A DNA stretch of 64,000 nt from Pseudomonas marincola. GTDB lineage: Bacteria > Pseudomonadota > Gammaproteobacteria > Pseudomonadales > Pseudomonadaceae. The stretch lies in the NCBI RefSeq assembly GCF_900116605.1, contig NZ_FPBC01000015.1:1-64000 (forward strand). Direction: 5' to 3'. This document shows, piece by piece, positions 15,720-24,509 of this stretch. The notes beneath the pieces were generated by a model. It was not told where the DNA came from and searched no databases. It saw only the letters and a list, made by a program, of their open reading frames with translations. Positions within the stretch are counted from its first letter, which is position 1; every line of letters begins with the position of its first letter. The position numbers and the translations under genes are program-made.

Positions 15720-17126
15720 ATGACCCTCGACACCCAGAAAATTATCGAGATCGACCGCCAGAACGTGTTCCACGCCTCGACTCATCTCAAGCAGCACGCT
15801 CACGGCGAAAGCCCGGCGCGGATCATTACCGGCGCGCAAGGCATCCGCATTCAGGACTCGCTGGGCAACGAATTCATCGACGGCTTTGCCGGCCTGTATT
15901 GCGTAAACATTGGCTATGGCCGCACCGAAATGGCCGAAGCCATTTACGAGCAAGCCAAGCAGCTCGCGTACTACCACACCTATGTTGGCCACACGACCGA
16001 AGGCATGGCGCAGTTGTCTGAGCGCATCGTCAAGCTCGCAGGCCAGGGCATGAGCAAAGTCTATTACGGCATGTCCGGCTCGGATGCCAACGAGACCCAA
16101 CTCAAGCTGGTTTGGTACTACAACAATATCCTTGGCCGCAAAGAGAAGAAGAAGGTCATCTCGCGTGACCGTGGCTATCACGGGTCGAGCATTGCATCCG
16201 GTTCGATGACCGGCCTGCCGGTGTTCCACGCCCACTTCGACCTGCCGCTGGAACGCATCAAACACACCGTTGCGCCGGTCTACTACCGCCGCGAAGATGA
16301 CGCGATGAGCGAGCAGGAGTTCTCGGTTTACTGCGCGCAAAAACTCGAAGAAATGATTCTCGCCGAAGGTCCGGATACCGTTGCCGCGATGATCGGTGAA
16401 CCAGTACTGGGCACCGGCGGTATCGTGCCACCGCCAAAAGGCTACTGGACTGAAATCCGCAAGGTGCTGGATAAGTACGACATCCTGCTGATTGCCGATG
16501 AAGTGGTCTGCGGTTTCGGCCGGTTGGGCGTGGACTTCGGTTCGCAGTACTACGAAATGAAGCCGGACCTGATCACCGTTGCCAAGGGCCTGACCTCGGC
16601 GTATCAGCCGTTGTCCGGGGTGATTGTCGGCGAGCGTGTATGGCAGGTGTTGGAGCAAGGCACCGACACCTATGGCGCCATCGGCCACGGCTACACCTAC
16701 TCTGGTCACCCAATGGGCATTGCCTCGGCCATCGCCAACCTGAACATCATCGACCGCGAAAACCTCACCGGCAATGCCCGCGACACCGGCGCGTACTTGC
16801 AGCAACGGATGCAGCAAACCTTCGCCGATCACCCGCTGGTGGGCGAAGCGCGCGGCATCGGCCTGCTCGCAGCACTGGAGTTTTCCAGCGACCGCAGCAA
16901 GCGTCAGCACTTCGACCCGAACCTCAAGGTTGGCGCGCAAATCTCCGCTGCCTGCCTCGAAGAAGGACTGATCGCCCGCGCCATGCCGCACGGTGACATT
17001 CTCGGTTTTGCGCCGCCACTGGTGGTCACTCGCGACGAGGTTGATGACATCGTTGCCCGCGCCGAGCGTGCGGTAAACAAGGTGACCGACAAGCTGATCA
17101 CCAGCGGTGACTGGCAAGCCAAGTAA
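15720..17126 (+). CDS. doeD: L-2,4-diaminobutyrate transaminase
   Basis: Class III (omega) aminotransferase, 468 residues, proposed to convert diaminobutyrate to aspartate semialdehyde. Features are SGSDANETQLKLVWYYNN (PLP phosphate region), RDRGYHGSS, LIADEVVCGFGR with the pyridine-N-binding Asp, and the Schiff-base lysine K289 in TVAKGLTSAYQP. AGGAC precedes the start, and the gene lies 54 bases after doeC. The family also includes GABA and beta-alanine transaminases, so the substrate is assigned by the cluster. Confidence 0.9.
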   Translation: MTLDTQKIIEIDRQNVFHASTHLKQHAHGESPARIITGAQGIRIQDSLGNEFIDGFAGLYCVNIGYGRTEMAEAIYEQAKQLAYYHTYVGHTTEGMAQLSERIVKLAGQGMSKVYYGMSGSDANETQLKLVWYYNNILGRKEKKKVISRDRGYHGSSIASGSMTGLPVFHAHFDLPLERIKHTVAPVYYRREDDAMSEQEFSVYCAQKLEEMILAEGPDTVAAMIGEPVLGTGGIVPPPKGYWTEIRKVLDKYDILLIADEVVCGFGRLGVDFGSQYYEMKPDLITVAKGLTSAYQPLSGVIVGERVWQVLEQGTDTYGAIGHGYTYSGHPMGIASAIANLNIIDRENLTGNARDTGAYLQQRMQQTFADHPLVGEARGIGLLAALEFSSDRSKRQHFDPNLKVGAQISAACLEEGLIARAMPHGDILGFAPPLVVTRDEVDDIVARAERAVNKVTDKLITSGDWQAK

Positions 17127-17192
17127 AAACCCGCGACGCACCAAGACTGGCCTCTCATATGAGTCGCCGGTCTTTGCGTGATGAGGATAAAC

Positions 17193-18188
17193 ATGCAAGC
17201 CGAATTGACCCTCAAAGACATTCATCTGGCGCGCCAACGGATCGCCACACTGGCCGAGCGCACGCCTTTGTTGCGCAGTGAAAGCCTGTCACGTCGCTGG
17301 GGCTGCGAGGTCTGGCTGAAGCTCGACAACCTGCAACCCACCGGCGCGTTCAAATTGCGCGGCGCAGTCAATGCACTGTCGGGGCTTGAAGCTGAGCAGC
17401 GCGAACGCGGCGTGGTAACCATGTCGACCGGCAACTTTGGCCGGGCACTGGCCTACGCCGGGCAGCATCTCGGCATTCCCGTGAAGGTGTGCATTTCTCA
17501 TCTGGTGCCAGACAACAAAGTCGAAGCGTTGCGCCTTGCCGGTGCCGACGTGGTGATTCACGGCGCCACGCAGGATGATGCCGACACTCAAGCGAGGCGC
17601 CTGCAACACGAGGACGGTCTGGCCTATATCTCGCCCTTCGATGACCCGCTGGTGATCGCCGGACAAGGTACCTGCGGCCTTGAGATCATGGAGCAACAGC
17701 CCGAGATCGACACCGTGTTTGCCGGTCTCTCCGGTGGCGGCTTGATTGCCGGTATTGGCTTGGCGGTAAAGACCATCAACCCACAGGCTCAGGTCATCGG
17801 CGTGAGCATGAATGAAGGGGCCGCGATGCTCGAAAGCCTCAGCGCCGGCCATCCGGTGCAGGTTGGCGAGGTCGCCTCGCTGGCTGACAGTCTGGGCGGT
17901 GGCATTGGCCTTGATAACGCCTGGAGCTTCGCCATGACCCAACGCTACATGGACCGTGGCTACCGGGTTGATGAGGCGCAAATCGCCCGCGCCATGCTGC
18001 ACCTGTTCAATCAGGAAAAGCTCATCGTCGAAGGCGCTGCGGCCGTGGGTATTGCCGCCGTTGAACAACATCAAATCGACCTGCGTGGGCGGCGCGTGGC
18101 GCTGGTTATCAGCGGCCAGAACGTATCCCAAAAGACCTTTGCTCAAGCCTGTCGGCTGGCCGGAGAGAATGACCATGCACATTTATAA
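17193..18188 (+). CDS. eutB: Threonine-dehydratase-like enzyme of hydroxyectoine utilisation
   Basis: Fold-type II PLP enzyme of 331 residues from ATG 17193 (GAGG seven bases upstream; a GTG at 17178 would add five residues). PLP lysine is K54 in PTGAFKLRGA; STGNFGRALAYAG is the substrate loop, and GLSGGGLIAGIG binds the phosphate. In hydroxyectoine-using bacteria EutB is thought to act with EutC and EutA on the hydroxylated intermediate so that it can rejoin the ectoine route as diaminobutyrate. Its exact chemistry is not settled. The 3' end overlaps eutC by 20 bases. Confidence 0.85.
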   Translation: MQAELTLKDIHLARQRIATLAERTPLLRSESLSRRWGCEVWLKLDNLQPTGAFKLRGAVNALSGLEAEQRERGVVTMSTGNFGRALAYAGQHLGIPVKVCISHLVPDNKVEALRLAGADVVIHGATQDDADTQARRLQHEDGLAYISPFDDPLVIAGQGTCGLEIMEQQPEIDTVFAGLSGGGLIAGIGLAVKTINPQAQVIGVSMNEGAAMLESLSAGHPVQVGEVASLADSLGGGIGLDNAWSFAMTQRYMDRGYRVDEAQIARAMLHLFNQEKLIVEGAAAVGIAAVEQHQIDLRGRRVALVISGQNVSQKTFAQACRLAGENDHAHL

Positions 18189-19119
18189 TCGCCAGCAAAT
18201 TGCCGATCAGGTCAAGCTGGATGCTGCTGCGCTCGAAGCGGTTGAAGCCGGGTTTGCAGCACTCGGCCGTGGTGAAGTCGAGATGCCACCGATTCTCAGC
18301 ATGAACATTGCCGAGAGCAATGGCGAGGTCGACGTGAAGACGGCGCATATCCGTGGCTGGCCGCGCTTCGCGATCAAGATCAGCCCCGGTTTCTTCGACA
18401 ACCCAGCGCTTGGCCTGCCCAGCCTTAACGGTTTGATGCTGCTGTTCTCAGCCAAGACTGGCCTGGTTGATGCCGTGCTGTTCGATGAAGGCTACCTGAC
18501 AGATATCCGCACCGCATTGGCAGGCGCAATTGCGGCCAAGCACTTGTCGCGCAGCAATGCGCAATCGGTTGCGGTAATCGGTGCGGGACTGCAAGCAGAG
18601 TTGCAAGTTGCGGCCTTACGCCTGGTTCGCGATATCCGCGAGGTACATGTGTACAGCCGCGATCGTCACAAGGCTGAAACCTACGCGGCGCATATGCAAA
18701 CGTCCTACGGCCTTTCAGTGAGCGTTCACGACAGCGCTGCCAGCGCCTGCAAAGAAGCCGATATTGTGGTCACCACCACACCGGCGCGCGAGCCGGTTTT
18801 GCATTGGGCTGATTTACCCGAAGGCGTCCATGTGACGGCAATGGGCTCGGATAACCCGCATAAAAACGAGTTGCAGGCGAGCATTCTGGCCAACGCCGAT
18901 GTGCTGGTAGTCGATCGCCTCAGCCAGTCACGCGCACTGGGTGAACTGCACCACTCGCCCGACTTGCAGCGCGAGGTATTCGAACTCGGTAACTTGATCT
19001 GCAATCAGCAGATCGCCCGCAGCAATGATCAGCAAATTACCGTGTGCGACCTCACCGGCACCGGTGTGCAAGACACAGCCATTGCCAACTACGCAGCACG
19101 CTTGCTTGAGGGCGCCTGA
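18169..19119 (+). CDS. eutC: Ornithine-cyclodeaminase-like enzyme of hydroxyectoine utilisation
   Basis: A 316-residue OCD/mu-crystallin family protein. The start ATG 18169 (MTMHIYNRQQIADQ, GGAGAG upstream) overlaps the end of eutB. The dinucleotide-binding segment is AVIGAGLQAELQVAALRLVRD (about 124-144), with HVYSRD following; FDEGYLTDIRTALAGAIAAKHL is a family block. Family members catalyse NAD-dependent deaminating or reductive steps. In Eut clusters the protein is proposed to work with EutB and EutA. It ends with TGA one base before the eutA ATG, suggesting coupled translation. Confidence 0.86.
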   Translation: MTMHIYNRQQIADQVKLDAAALEAVEAGFAALGRGEVEMPPILSMNIAESNGEVDVKTAHIRGWPRFAIKISPGFFDNPALGLPSLNGLMLLFSAKTGLVDAVLFDEGYLTDIRTALAGAIAAKHLSRSNAQSVAVIGAGLQAELQVAALRLVRDIREVHVYSRDRHKAETYAAHMQTSYGLSVSVHDSAASACKEADIVVTTTPAREPVLHWADLPEGVHVTAMGSDNPHKNELQASILANADVLVVDRLSQSRALGELHHSPDLQREVFELGNLICNQQIARSNDQQITVCDLTGTGVQDTAIANYAARLLEGA

Positions 19120-19120
19120 A

Positions 19121-19918
19121 ATGATCGAAACCTTTGCCGAGTTTCAGGCATTGCAGCAACACTTTGAACACCAGAGTAATCAGGACGATGACCGCGTAAG
19201 AGTCGGTCTGGTCCAGCTTGCCAGCGACTTCACTCTGGAAAATGAGTGGCGCCAACTGCTTGGCGAGCGCGTGGAGTTGTACAGCACTCGCACGCCCTGC
19301 AGCCCAACCGTCACGCCCGGTGGCTTACGCGCCATGAGCCAGGGTTTAAGCCAATCAACCAGCCTTCTGGTGCCCGGTATGCCACTGGATGTGATCGCCT
19401 TTGGCTGCACATCGGGGAGCATGTTGATTGGCGAACAGGAAGTCGGCGCGCTGATCAACAGCGTCCGCCCGGGCGTCCCCGTGACCAATCCGTGGAGTGC
19501 TGTCAAAGCGGCGTTACGCGCGCTTGGCGCGCGCAAAGTTGCCGTGCTCACGCCTTACATCAGCGAGGTGAACTACCCGATTTTTCAGGGGCTGCGCCAA
19601 GCCGGTTTAACCATCAGCGCCTTTGGCACCTTTGGCGTGCTTGAAGACGCGCAAATCCCGCGCATACCAGCACCCGCTATTGAGCGTGCGGCAGAGCAAC
19701 TGCTGCGCAATAACCCAGCCGATGCCTTGTTTTTATCGTGCACCAACTTACACACTCTGGAGATTCTCGAGCGACTGGAGCGGCGCCTGGGCATACCGGT
19801 TATTTCAAGCAATCAGGCCTTGTTCTGGCACGTGTTGCAACTGAGTAACTGCGTGCACCGGCCGAATGGTTTCGGCGCACTGCTCACCGATAACCCTTCG
19901 GCAACGCTCGCCAGCTAA
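19121..19918 (+). CDS. eutA: Maleate-isomerase/Asp-Glu-racemase-like enzyme of hydroxyectoine utilisation
   Basis: A 265-residue member of the maleate isomerase/arylmalonate decarboxylase group. Two candidate catalytic cysteines are visible: C96 in IAFGCTSGSM and C207 in LFLSCTNLHT, the pair used for two-base racemisation or isomerisation in this superfamily. It has been suggested to change the stereochemistry of the hydroxyectoine-derived intermediate before EutB/EutC act. ATG 19121 begins one base after the eutC stop. It ends the plus-strand cluster; the next gene is convergent. Confidence 0.85.
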   Translation: MIETFAEFQALQQHFEHQSNQDDDRVRVGLVQLASDFTLENEWRQLLGERVELYSTRTPCSPTVTPGGLRAMSQGLSQSTSLLVPGMPLDVIAFGCTSGSMLIGEQEVGALINSVRPGVPVTNPWSAVKAALRALGARKVAVLTPYISEVNYPIFQGLRQAGLTISAFGTFGVLEDAQIPRIPAPAIERAAEQLLRNNPADALFLSCTNLHTLEILERLERRLGIPVISSNQALFWHVLQLSNCVHRPNGFGALLTDNPSATLAS

Positions 19919-19944
19919 CCATTGCATCGCCGCCAACAAAGCAC

Positions 19945-21471
19945 TTACGCCTCGCGGCTTAACAGAGACAACTTAAGCTTTGCCCGGCGTTTAAGCCACG
20001 GGCTGGGGCGGTAGCGCGGATCGAGGTAGAAGCTATGCAGCTGCTCGAGGATCTGCAAAATTGTCTGCGCGCCGATGGCGTCGCCCCAGCTAAGCGGCCC
20101 TTGTGGATAACCCAGCCCAAGACGAATGGCCTGATCGATATCAGTCGGCGTGGCCACGCGTTGCTGGGCCATGTCACAGGCCACATTAATCACCTGCGCC
20201 AACACCCGCTGCGAGACGAAACCAGCACTGTCGCGGATCACGCTCACAGCCATACCATCGCTGCTGAACAGCGCATGTGCGCAGTCGCGCCAGTGTGGCA
20301 AAGTCACGACAGTGGTCATCAACACGCGCCGACGCGCCAGCGGCAACAGGGTGTCGAGCGCCACGCTGCGCTGCGGATCGAGCCCTTCGTTTAGCGCGCT
20401 GGAGGTCGCATCGTCGCCCAGCGGCAGCACAACTATCAGCGCATCGGCGCTGGGTTGGACGCCATGTTCAAGGGTTGCGCCCAGCACAGTAAGCAGTTGC
20501 ACCACGGCATCACGTGCATCCGCCCGGGCATGGCTGACCCACACTGGCGGCATGCATTCGACCTGCGGGGCCGGTGCCTCGTCAGGGATTTGCGCGACGC
20601 CGTCGACATAGCCATAGAAACCCTGCGCGGTTTTACGCCCGAGCAGACCGGCATCGTAAAGCTGCTTGGTGATCACCGTTGGCCGATAACGCGGCTCCTG
20701 GTAATACTGCGCATAGAGCGACTCGGTGACCGGATGCGAAACATCCAGACCGGTAAGGTCGAATAGCGCGCACGGGCCCATGCGAAAACCGGCGTGCTCA
20801 CAGAGGATTCGGTCGAGGTCTGCGGGTTCGAGTACAGACTCACTGAGAATGCGCATGCCCTCGGTGCCGTAGCCGCGACCACCATGATTGACGATAAAAC
20901 CAGGGGTATCTTTGGCGCGCACGGCCACGTGGCCAAAGCGTTGGCCCAGCGCCAGCAGTGTTTCGCCAACCCACGCCGCGCTTTGCAGGCCGTCGATAAC
21001 CTCGACCACTTTCATCAGCGGCACCGGGTTGAAGAAGTGGAAACCGCCCACGCGTGCCGGCACCCGGCATTTGGCCGCGATGGCAGTAACGGACAGCGAT
21101 GAGGTATTCGTCGCCAGCAAACAATCCTCCGCAACGACCTCTTCAAGCTCTGCAAACAGCGCACGCTTGGCCTCGAGGTTTTCAACAATGGCTTCGACCA
21201 CCAACTGGCAATCACTCAGCTCAGAGATGTGGCTAACACTGCGTAATCGCTGAGCCGCCAAATGTGCGCTGGCAGCGTCGAGCTTGCCTTTGCCGACGAG
21301 CCGATCCAGCGTGGCGATAATGCTTTGCTTGGCGGATTGCGCCACGCCTTCACGCACATCAAACAGCAACACCTCGACGCCTGCGAGCGCAGCGATTTGC
21401 GCAATGCCGGCGCCCATCACGCCAGCACCCACCACGGCCATTTGCCGAACATCTCGATTGGCCATGCTCAT
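19945..21471 (-). CDS. 3-hydroxyacyl-CoA dehydrogenase (PaaH-like, long form)
   Basis: Oxidises 3-hydroxyacyl-CoA to 3-ketoacyl-CoA with NAD. The 508-residue protein has an N-terminal Rossmann fold with GAGVMGAGIAQIAALAG (about 16-32), the FHFFNPVPLMKVVEV catalytic-His region, a first 3HCDH C-terminal domain and an extra second one (LGYPQGPLSWGD near the end), as in PaaH-type enzymes. It overlaps the upstream enoyl-CoA hydratase gene by 4 bases. No other phenylacetate genes are nearby, so the substrate is probably another acyl-CoA. Confidence 0.86.
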   Translation of the reverse strand: MSMANRDVRQMAVVGAGVMGAGIAQIAALAGVEVLLFDVREGVAQSAKQSIIATLDRLVGKGKLDAASAHLAAQRLRSVSHISELSDCQLVVEAIVENLEAKRALFAELEEVVAEDCLLATNTSSLSVTAIAAKCRVPARVGGFHFFNPVPLMKVVEVIDGLQSAAWVGETLLALGQRFGHVAVRAKDTPGFIVNHGGRGYGTEGMRILSESVLEPADLDRILCEHAGFRMGPCALFDLTGLDVSHPVTESLYAQYYQEPRYRPTVITKQLYDAGLLGRKTAQGFYGYVDGVAQIPDEAPAPQVECMPPVWVSHARADARDAVVQLLTVLGATLEHGVQPSADALIVVLPLGDDATSSALNEGLDPQRSVALDTLLPLARRRVLMTTVVTLPHWRDCAHALFSSDGMAVSVIRDSAGFVSQRVLAQVINVACDMAQQRVATPTDIDQAIRLGLGYPQGPLSWGDAIGAQTILQILEQLHSFYLDPRYRPSPWLKRRAKLKLSLLSREA

Positions 21472-22238
21472 GCTCCCACATACACAGGTTTGCGCTTCTC
21501 CAGAAAGGCCTGCATGCCCTCTTTCTGGTCGGCCGAGTCGAACAGCAGTTGGAAGGACTTGCGCTCCAGCATCATCGCCGCCTCCAGCGAGGCATCCTGC
21601 CCTGCCAGCAGCACCTCTTTGATTTGCATCACCGCCAGCGGCGGCATGCTGGCGATCAATTCAGCCAAGGCCAGCGCCCGCGCCTGCACTTCGTCATCCG
21701 CCACCACTTCACTGGCCAGCCCCATGCGCAGGGCGTCGGCCGCCTTCACCGGCAAACCGGTCAGCAGCATGTGCATCGCCTGAAACTTGCCGACTGCGCG
21801 CGTCAACCGCTGGGTTCCACCCGCTCCCGGCATGATCCCAACTCGCACCTCCGGCTGGCCGAAACTGGCGCCCTCGCCCGCGACAATAATGTCGGCATGC
21901 ATCGCCAGTTCACAGCCGCCGCCCAAGGCGTAGCCATTCACCGCCGCCACCACAGGTTTAGGGCATTGGGCGATGGCAGCCCAGAGCCGATGGGTATTGC
22001 GCAGCAGCATTTCCACCGCGCCGCGCTCGGCCATATCGCGGATGTCGGCACCCGCAGCGAATACTTCCTCGCCTCCGGTCAGCACGATGCAACGCACATC
22101 GGCAGCATTGCTGAGCACAGTGAAGTGCGCCGCCAGTTGTTCACGCACGGATTGGCTCAGGGCGTTACGCGCCTCGGGCCGATTGAGTCGGATCAGGGCC
22201 ACGCCTGGTGATGGGCGCTCGAGAAGTACCTCACTCAT
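21468..22238 (-). CDS. Enoyl-CoA hydratase/isomerase family protein
   Basis: A 256-residue crotonase. The start at 22238 (MSEVLLERPSPG) has AGAGGT upstream. Oxyanion-hole segments are ADIRDM at about 65 and the GYALGGGCELAM helix at about 98-109; catalytic glutamates are expected in CELAM and in the FGQPEVRVGIMPGAGG block. It hydrates trans-2-enoyl-CoA to 3-hydroxyacyl-CoA for the dehydrogenase downstream. It is divergent from an IclR regulator, with a 17-bp box 28 bases upstream. Confidence 0.9.
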   Translation of the reverse strand: MSEVLLERPSPGVALIRLNRPEARNALSQSVREQLAAHFTVLSNAADVRCIVLTGGEEVFAAGADIRDMAERGAVEMLLRNTHRLWAAIAQCPKPVVAAVNGYALGGGCELAMHADIIVAGEGASFGQPEVRVGIMPGAGGTQRLTRAVGKFQAMHMLLTGLPVKAADALRMGLASEVVADDEVQARALALAELIASMPPLAVMQIKEVLLAGQDASLEAAMMLERKSFQLLFDSADQKEGMQAFLEKRKPVYVGA

Positions 22239-22265
22239 AATCGACCTCTTGGCTTGATTATTATT

Positions 22266-22433
22266 GTTTCGCATAGCGGAATATAGTTTTGCTTTATAGG
22301 TTTAGCCTACGCAACTCGTTGCAGGTTGGCTGGCGGATTGATCGCCAATAAACGCTATGAATACCGCGTATTCAGTCACGCGATATGCGCCTGCCAACTT
22401 ATGATTGAACTCATAAATTCCGCTATGCGAAAC
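22266..22433. promoter_or_regulatory. IclR-type control region with two inverted identical boxes
   Basis: GTTTCGCATAGCGGAAT (22266-22282) recurs as its exact reverse complement at 22417-22433. Each copy is itself a partial palindrome (TTCCGC-TA-TGCGAA), the form typical of IclR operators. One copy sits next to each divergent gene. Between them TGAATAC-CGC-GTATTCA (22358-22374) is a perfect 7-bp inverted repeat. The IclR protein at 22522 is the obvious candidate ligand. Confidence 0.65.
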
Positions 22434-22521
22434 TGAGTTTTAATTTATTGACTCACTTTCTCAGCCTGTGCCAGCATCAAAGCCAGCGCCAGAAAGCTCA
22501 CCTGACGCCCAAGGAACGACA

Positions 22522-23340
22522 ATGGATAACCGCCAGCAGATCGACAACGAACTCGATAACCAAAGCCTTGAGCAGGACCGTCAGTTCGTCACGGCATTAG
22601 CACGAGGCCTGGAATTGTTGCGCTGCTTCCGCCCCGGCGAGCATCTGCTGGGCAATCAGGAACTGGCCAAACGCAGCGGCTTACCCAAGGCCACCGTGTC
22701 GCGGCTGACCTACACCCTGTCGCGTCTGGGTTATTTGCAGCACGTCGCCAGCTTGGGTAAATACGCACTCGACACCGGCGTACTGGCGCTTGGTTACGCC
22801 CATCTCAACGGGCTGGATATTCGCCGTCAGGCGCGCCCACTGATGCAGGAACTGGCAGAGCAATCGCAGAGCTCGGTATCGCTTGGCGCCCGTGACCGCC
22901 TCAGCATGGTTTATACCGAAAACTGCCAAGGCCAGGGGCCGCTGACGCTGAGACTGGACATTGGCTCGCGCATTCCCATGACCAGCACCGCGATGGGCCG
23001 CGCCTACCTCGCCGCCCTGCCGGATGCAGAACGGGACTTGTTGCTCGATCAATTGCGCCAGCGCGCAGGCGAGCAATGGCCAGAGATTCGCGATCAGTTA
23101 GAGAAAGCCTTCCGCCATTATCAGGATTTTGGCTTCTGCCTTGCCTGCGGAGATTGGCAAAAAGACATCAACGCCGCCGGAGTCCCCCTGATCAAGCCAG
23201 ACGGCTCCGGCGTCGTTGCGTTCAGCGTGGGCGGCCCGGCATTTGTGCTGCGCCAGCACATGCTGGAGGACGATTTAGGGCCACGCTTGGTTCATCTGGC
23301 TCGTAACGTCGAGGCCACTATAGGCCGACAATTCCAATAA
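22522..23340 (+). CDS. IclR-family transcriptional regulator
   Basis: A 272-residue regulator. The start ATG 22522 (AAGGAACGACA upstream) was preferred over the in-frame codon at 22468. The N-terminal winged helix (about 27-85) has LGNQELAKRSGLPKATVSRLTYTLSRLGYL, and the IclR effector domain follows (about 100-265). It lies 10 bases before the acyl-CoA dehydrogenase gene, so it is probably co-transcribed with the genes it controls. Effector is unknown, but a CoA thioester or the free acid of the pathway is likely by analogy. Confidence 0.9.
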   Translation: MDNRQQIDNELDNQSLEQDRQFVTALARGLELLRCFRPGEHLLGNQELAKRSGLPKATVSRLTYTLSRLGYLQHVASLGKYALDTGVLALGYAHLNGLDIRRQARPLMQELAEQSQSSVSLGARDRLSMVYTENCQGQGPLTLRLDIGSRIPMTSTAMGRAYLAALPDAERDLLLDQLRQRAGEQWPEIRDQLEKAFRHYQDFGFCLACGDWQKDINAAGVPLIKPDGSGVVAFSVGGPAFVLRQHMLEDDLGPRLVHLARNVEATIGRQFQ

Positions 23341-23350
23341 GAGGTCGACA

Positions 23351-24508
23351 ATGATCAACGATCAGGAAACGCTCAATCTGCTGCTCGATAACCTGTCTCG
23401 CTTTGTCCGCGAACGCCTGATGCCGAATGAGGCTGAGGTCGCTGAAAACGATCACATCCCTGCCGACATCATCGCGGACATGCGCGAGATGGGCTTGTTT
23501 GGCATGTGCCTGCCGCAAGAATACGGCGGCATGAGCCTGACCATGGAAGAGGAAGTGATGGTGGCCTTTGAGCTGGGACGCACCTCGCCAGCATTCCGCT
23601 CGTTGATCGGCACCAACAATGGCATCGGCTCGCAGGGCTTGATCATTGACGGCACCCCCGCACAAAAACAGCGCTATTTGCCGCGCATGGCCACGGGCGA
23701 ATTGGTCGGCTCGTTTGCCTTGACCGAGCCGGGGTCTGGCTCAGACGCGGCCTCGCTGCGCACAACCGCCGTGCGCGACGGCGACCATTACGTGCTCAAT
23801 GGCACCAAACGTTTCATCACCAATGCGCCGCAAGCGGGCATTTTCACCGTGATGGCGCGCACCAACTCAGAGATCAAAGGCGCGGGCGGAATTTCAGCGT
23901 TTATCGTCGAGGCCGGAACGCCAGGCTTATCGCTGGGCAAGATTGATCGGAAGATGGGCCAGAAAGGCGCGCATACCTGCGATGTGATCTTCGAAGATTG
24001 CCGCGTGCCAGCCGAAAATCTGATTGGCGGCGTCGAAGGCGTTGGCTTCAAAACCGCGATGAAAGTGCTCGATAAAGGCCGCCTGCACATTGCTGCCGTG
24101 TGCGTTGCCGCTGCGGAGCGCATGCTGAAAGACGCGCTGGATTACGCACTGGAGCGCAAACAGTTTGGCCAACCACTGGCTGAGTTCCAGTTGATTCAGG
24201 CAATGCTCGCCGACAGCCAGGCCGATATTTACGCGGCGCGCTGCATGGTGCTCGACGCGGCGCGCAAACGTGACCTCAAGCAAGATGTTTCGATGGAAGC
24301 CTCGTGCTGCAAGATGTTCGCCTCAGAGATGTGTGGCCGTGTAGCCGACCGCGCCGTGCAGATATTTGGCGGTGCCGGTTACGTCAGTGAATATGGCATT
24401 GAGCGTTTCTACCGCGACGTACGCCTGTTCCGCATTTACGAGGGCACTACGCAAATCCAGCAATTGGTGATTGCGCGAAATTTAATCCGCCGCGTGGAGC
24501 AACACTGA
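23351..24508 (+). CDS. Acyl-CoA dehydrogenase
   Basis: FAD-dependent enzyme that makes 2-enoyl-CoA from acyl-CoA. The 385-residue protein has the family length and motifs: LTEPGSGSDAASL (about 122-134), VNGTKRFITNA-type flavin loop, YALERKQFGQPLAEFQLIQ and the C-terminal IFGGAGYVSEYGIERFYRDVR...IYEGTTQIQ. It is the first oxidation step for the acid activated by the following ligase. The start has GAGGT upstream. Electrons should go to ETF, not encoded here. Confidence 0.92.
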   Translation: MINDQETLNLLLDNLSRFVRERLMPNEAEVAENDHIPADIIADMREMGLFGMCLPQEYGGMSLTMEEEVMVAFELGRTSPAFRSLIGTNNGIGSQGLIIDGTPAQKQRYLPRMATGELVGSFALTEPGSGSDAASLRTTAVRDGDHYVLNGTKRFITNAPQAGIFTVMARTNSEIKGAGGISAFIVEAGTPGLSLGKIDRKMGQKGAHTCDVIFEDCRVPAENLIGGVEGVGFKTAMKVLDKGRLHIAAVCVAAAERMLKDALDYALERKQFGQPLAEFQLIQAMLADSQADIYAARCMVLDAARKRDLKQDVSMEASCCKMFASEMCGRVADRAVQIFGGAGYVSEYGIERFYRDVRLFRIYEGTTQIQQLVIARNLIRRVEQH

Positions 24509-24509
24509 A

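Noticed and set aside
15699..17237. 512-residue frame antisense to doeD
   Set aside because: It fully mirrors a clear class III aminotransferase, has no domain motif and no ribosome site.
19945..22238. Phenylacetate (paa) pathway assignment
   Set aside because: The dehydrogenase is PaaH-like, but no paaABCDE, paaK, paaZ or paaJ gene is present in the window.
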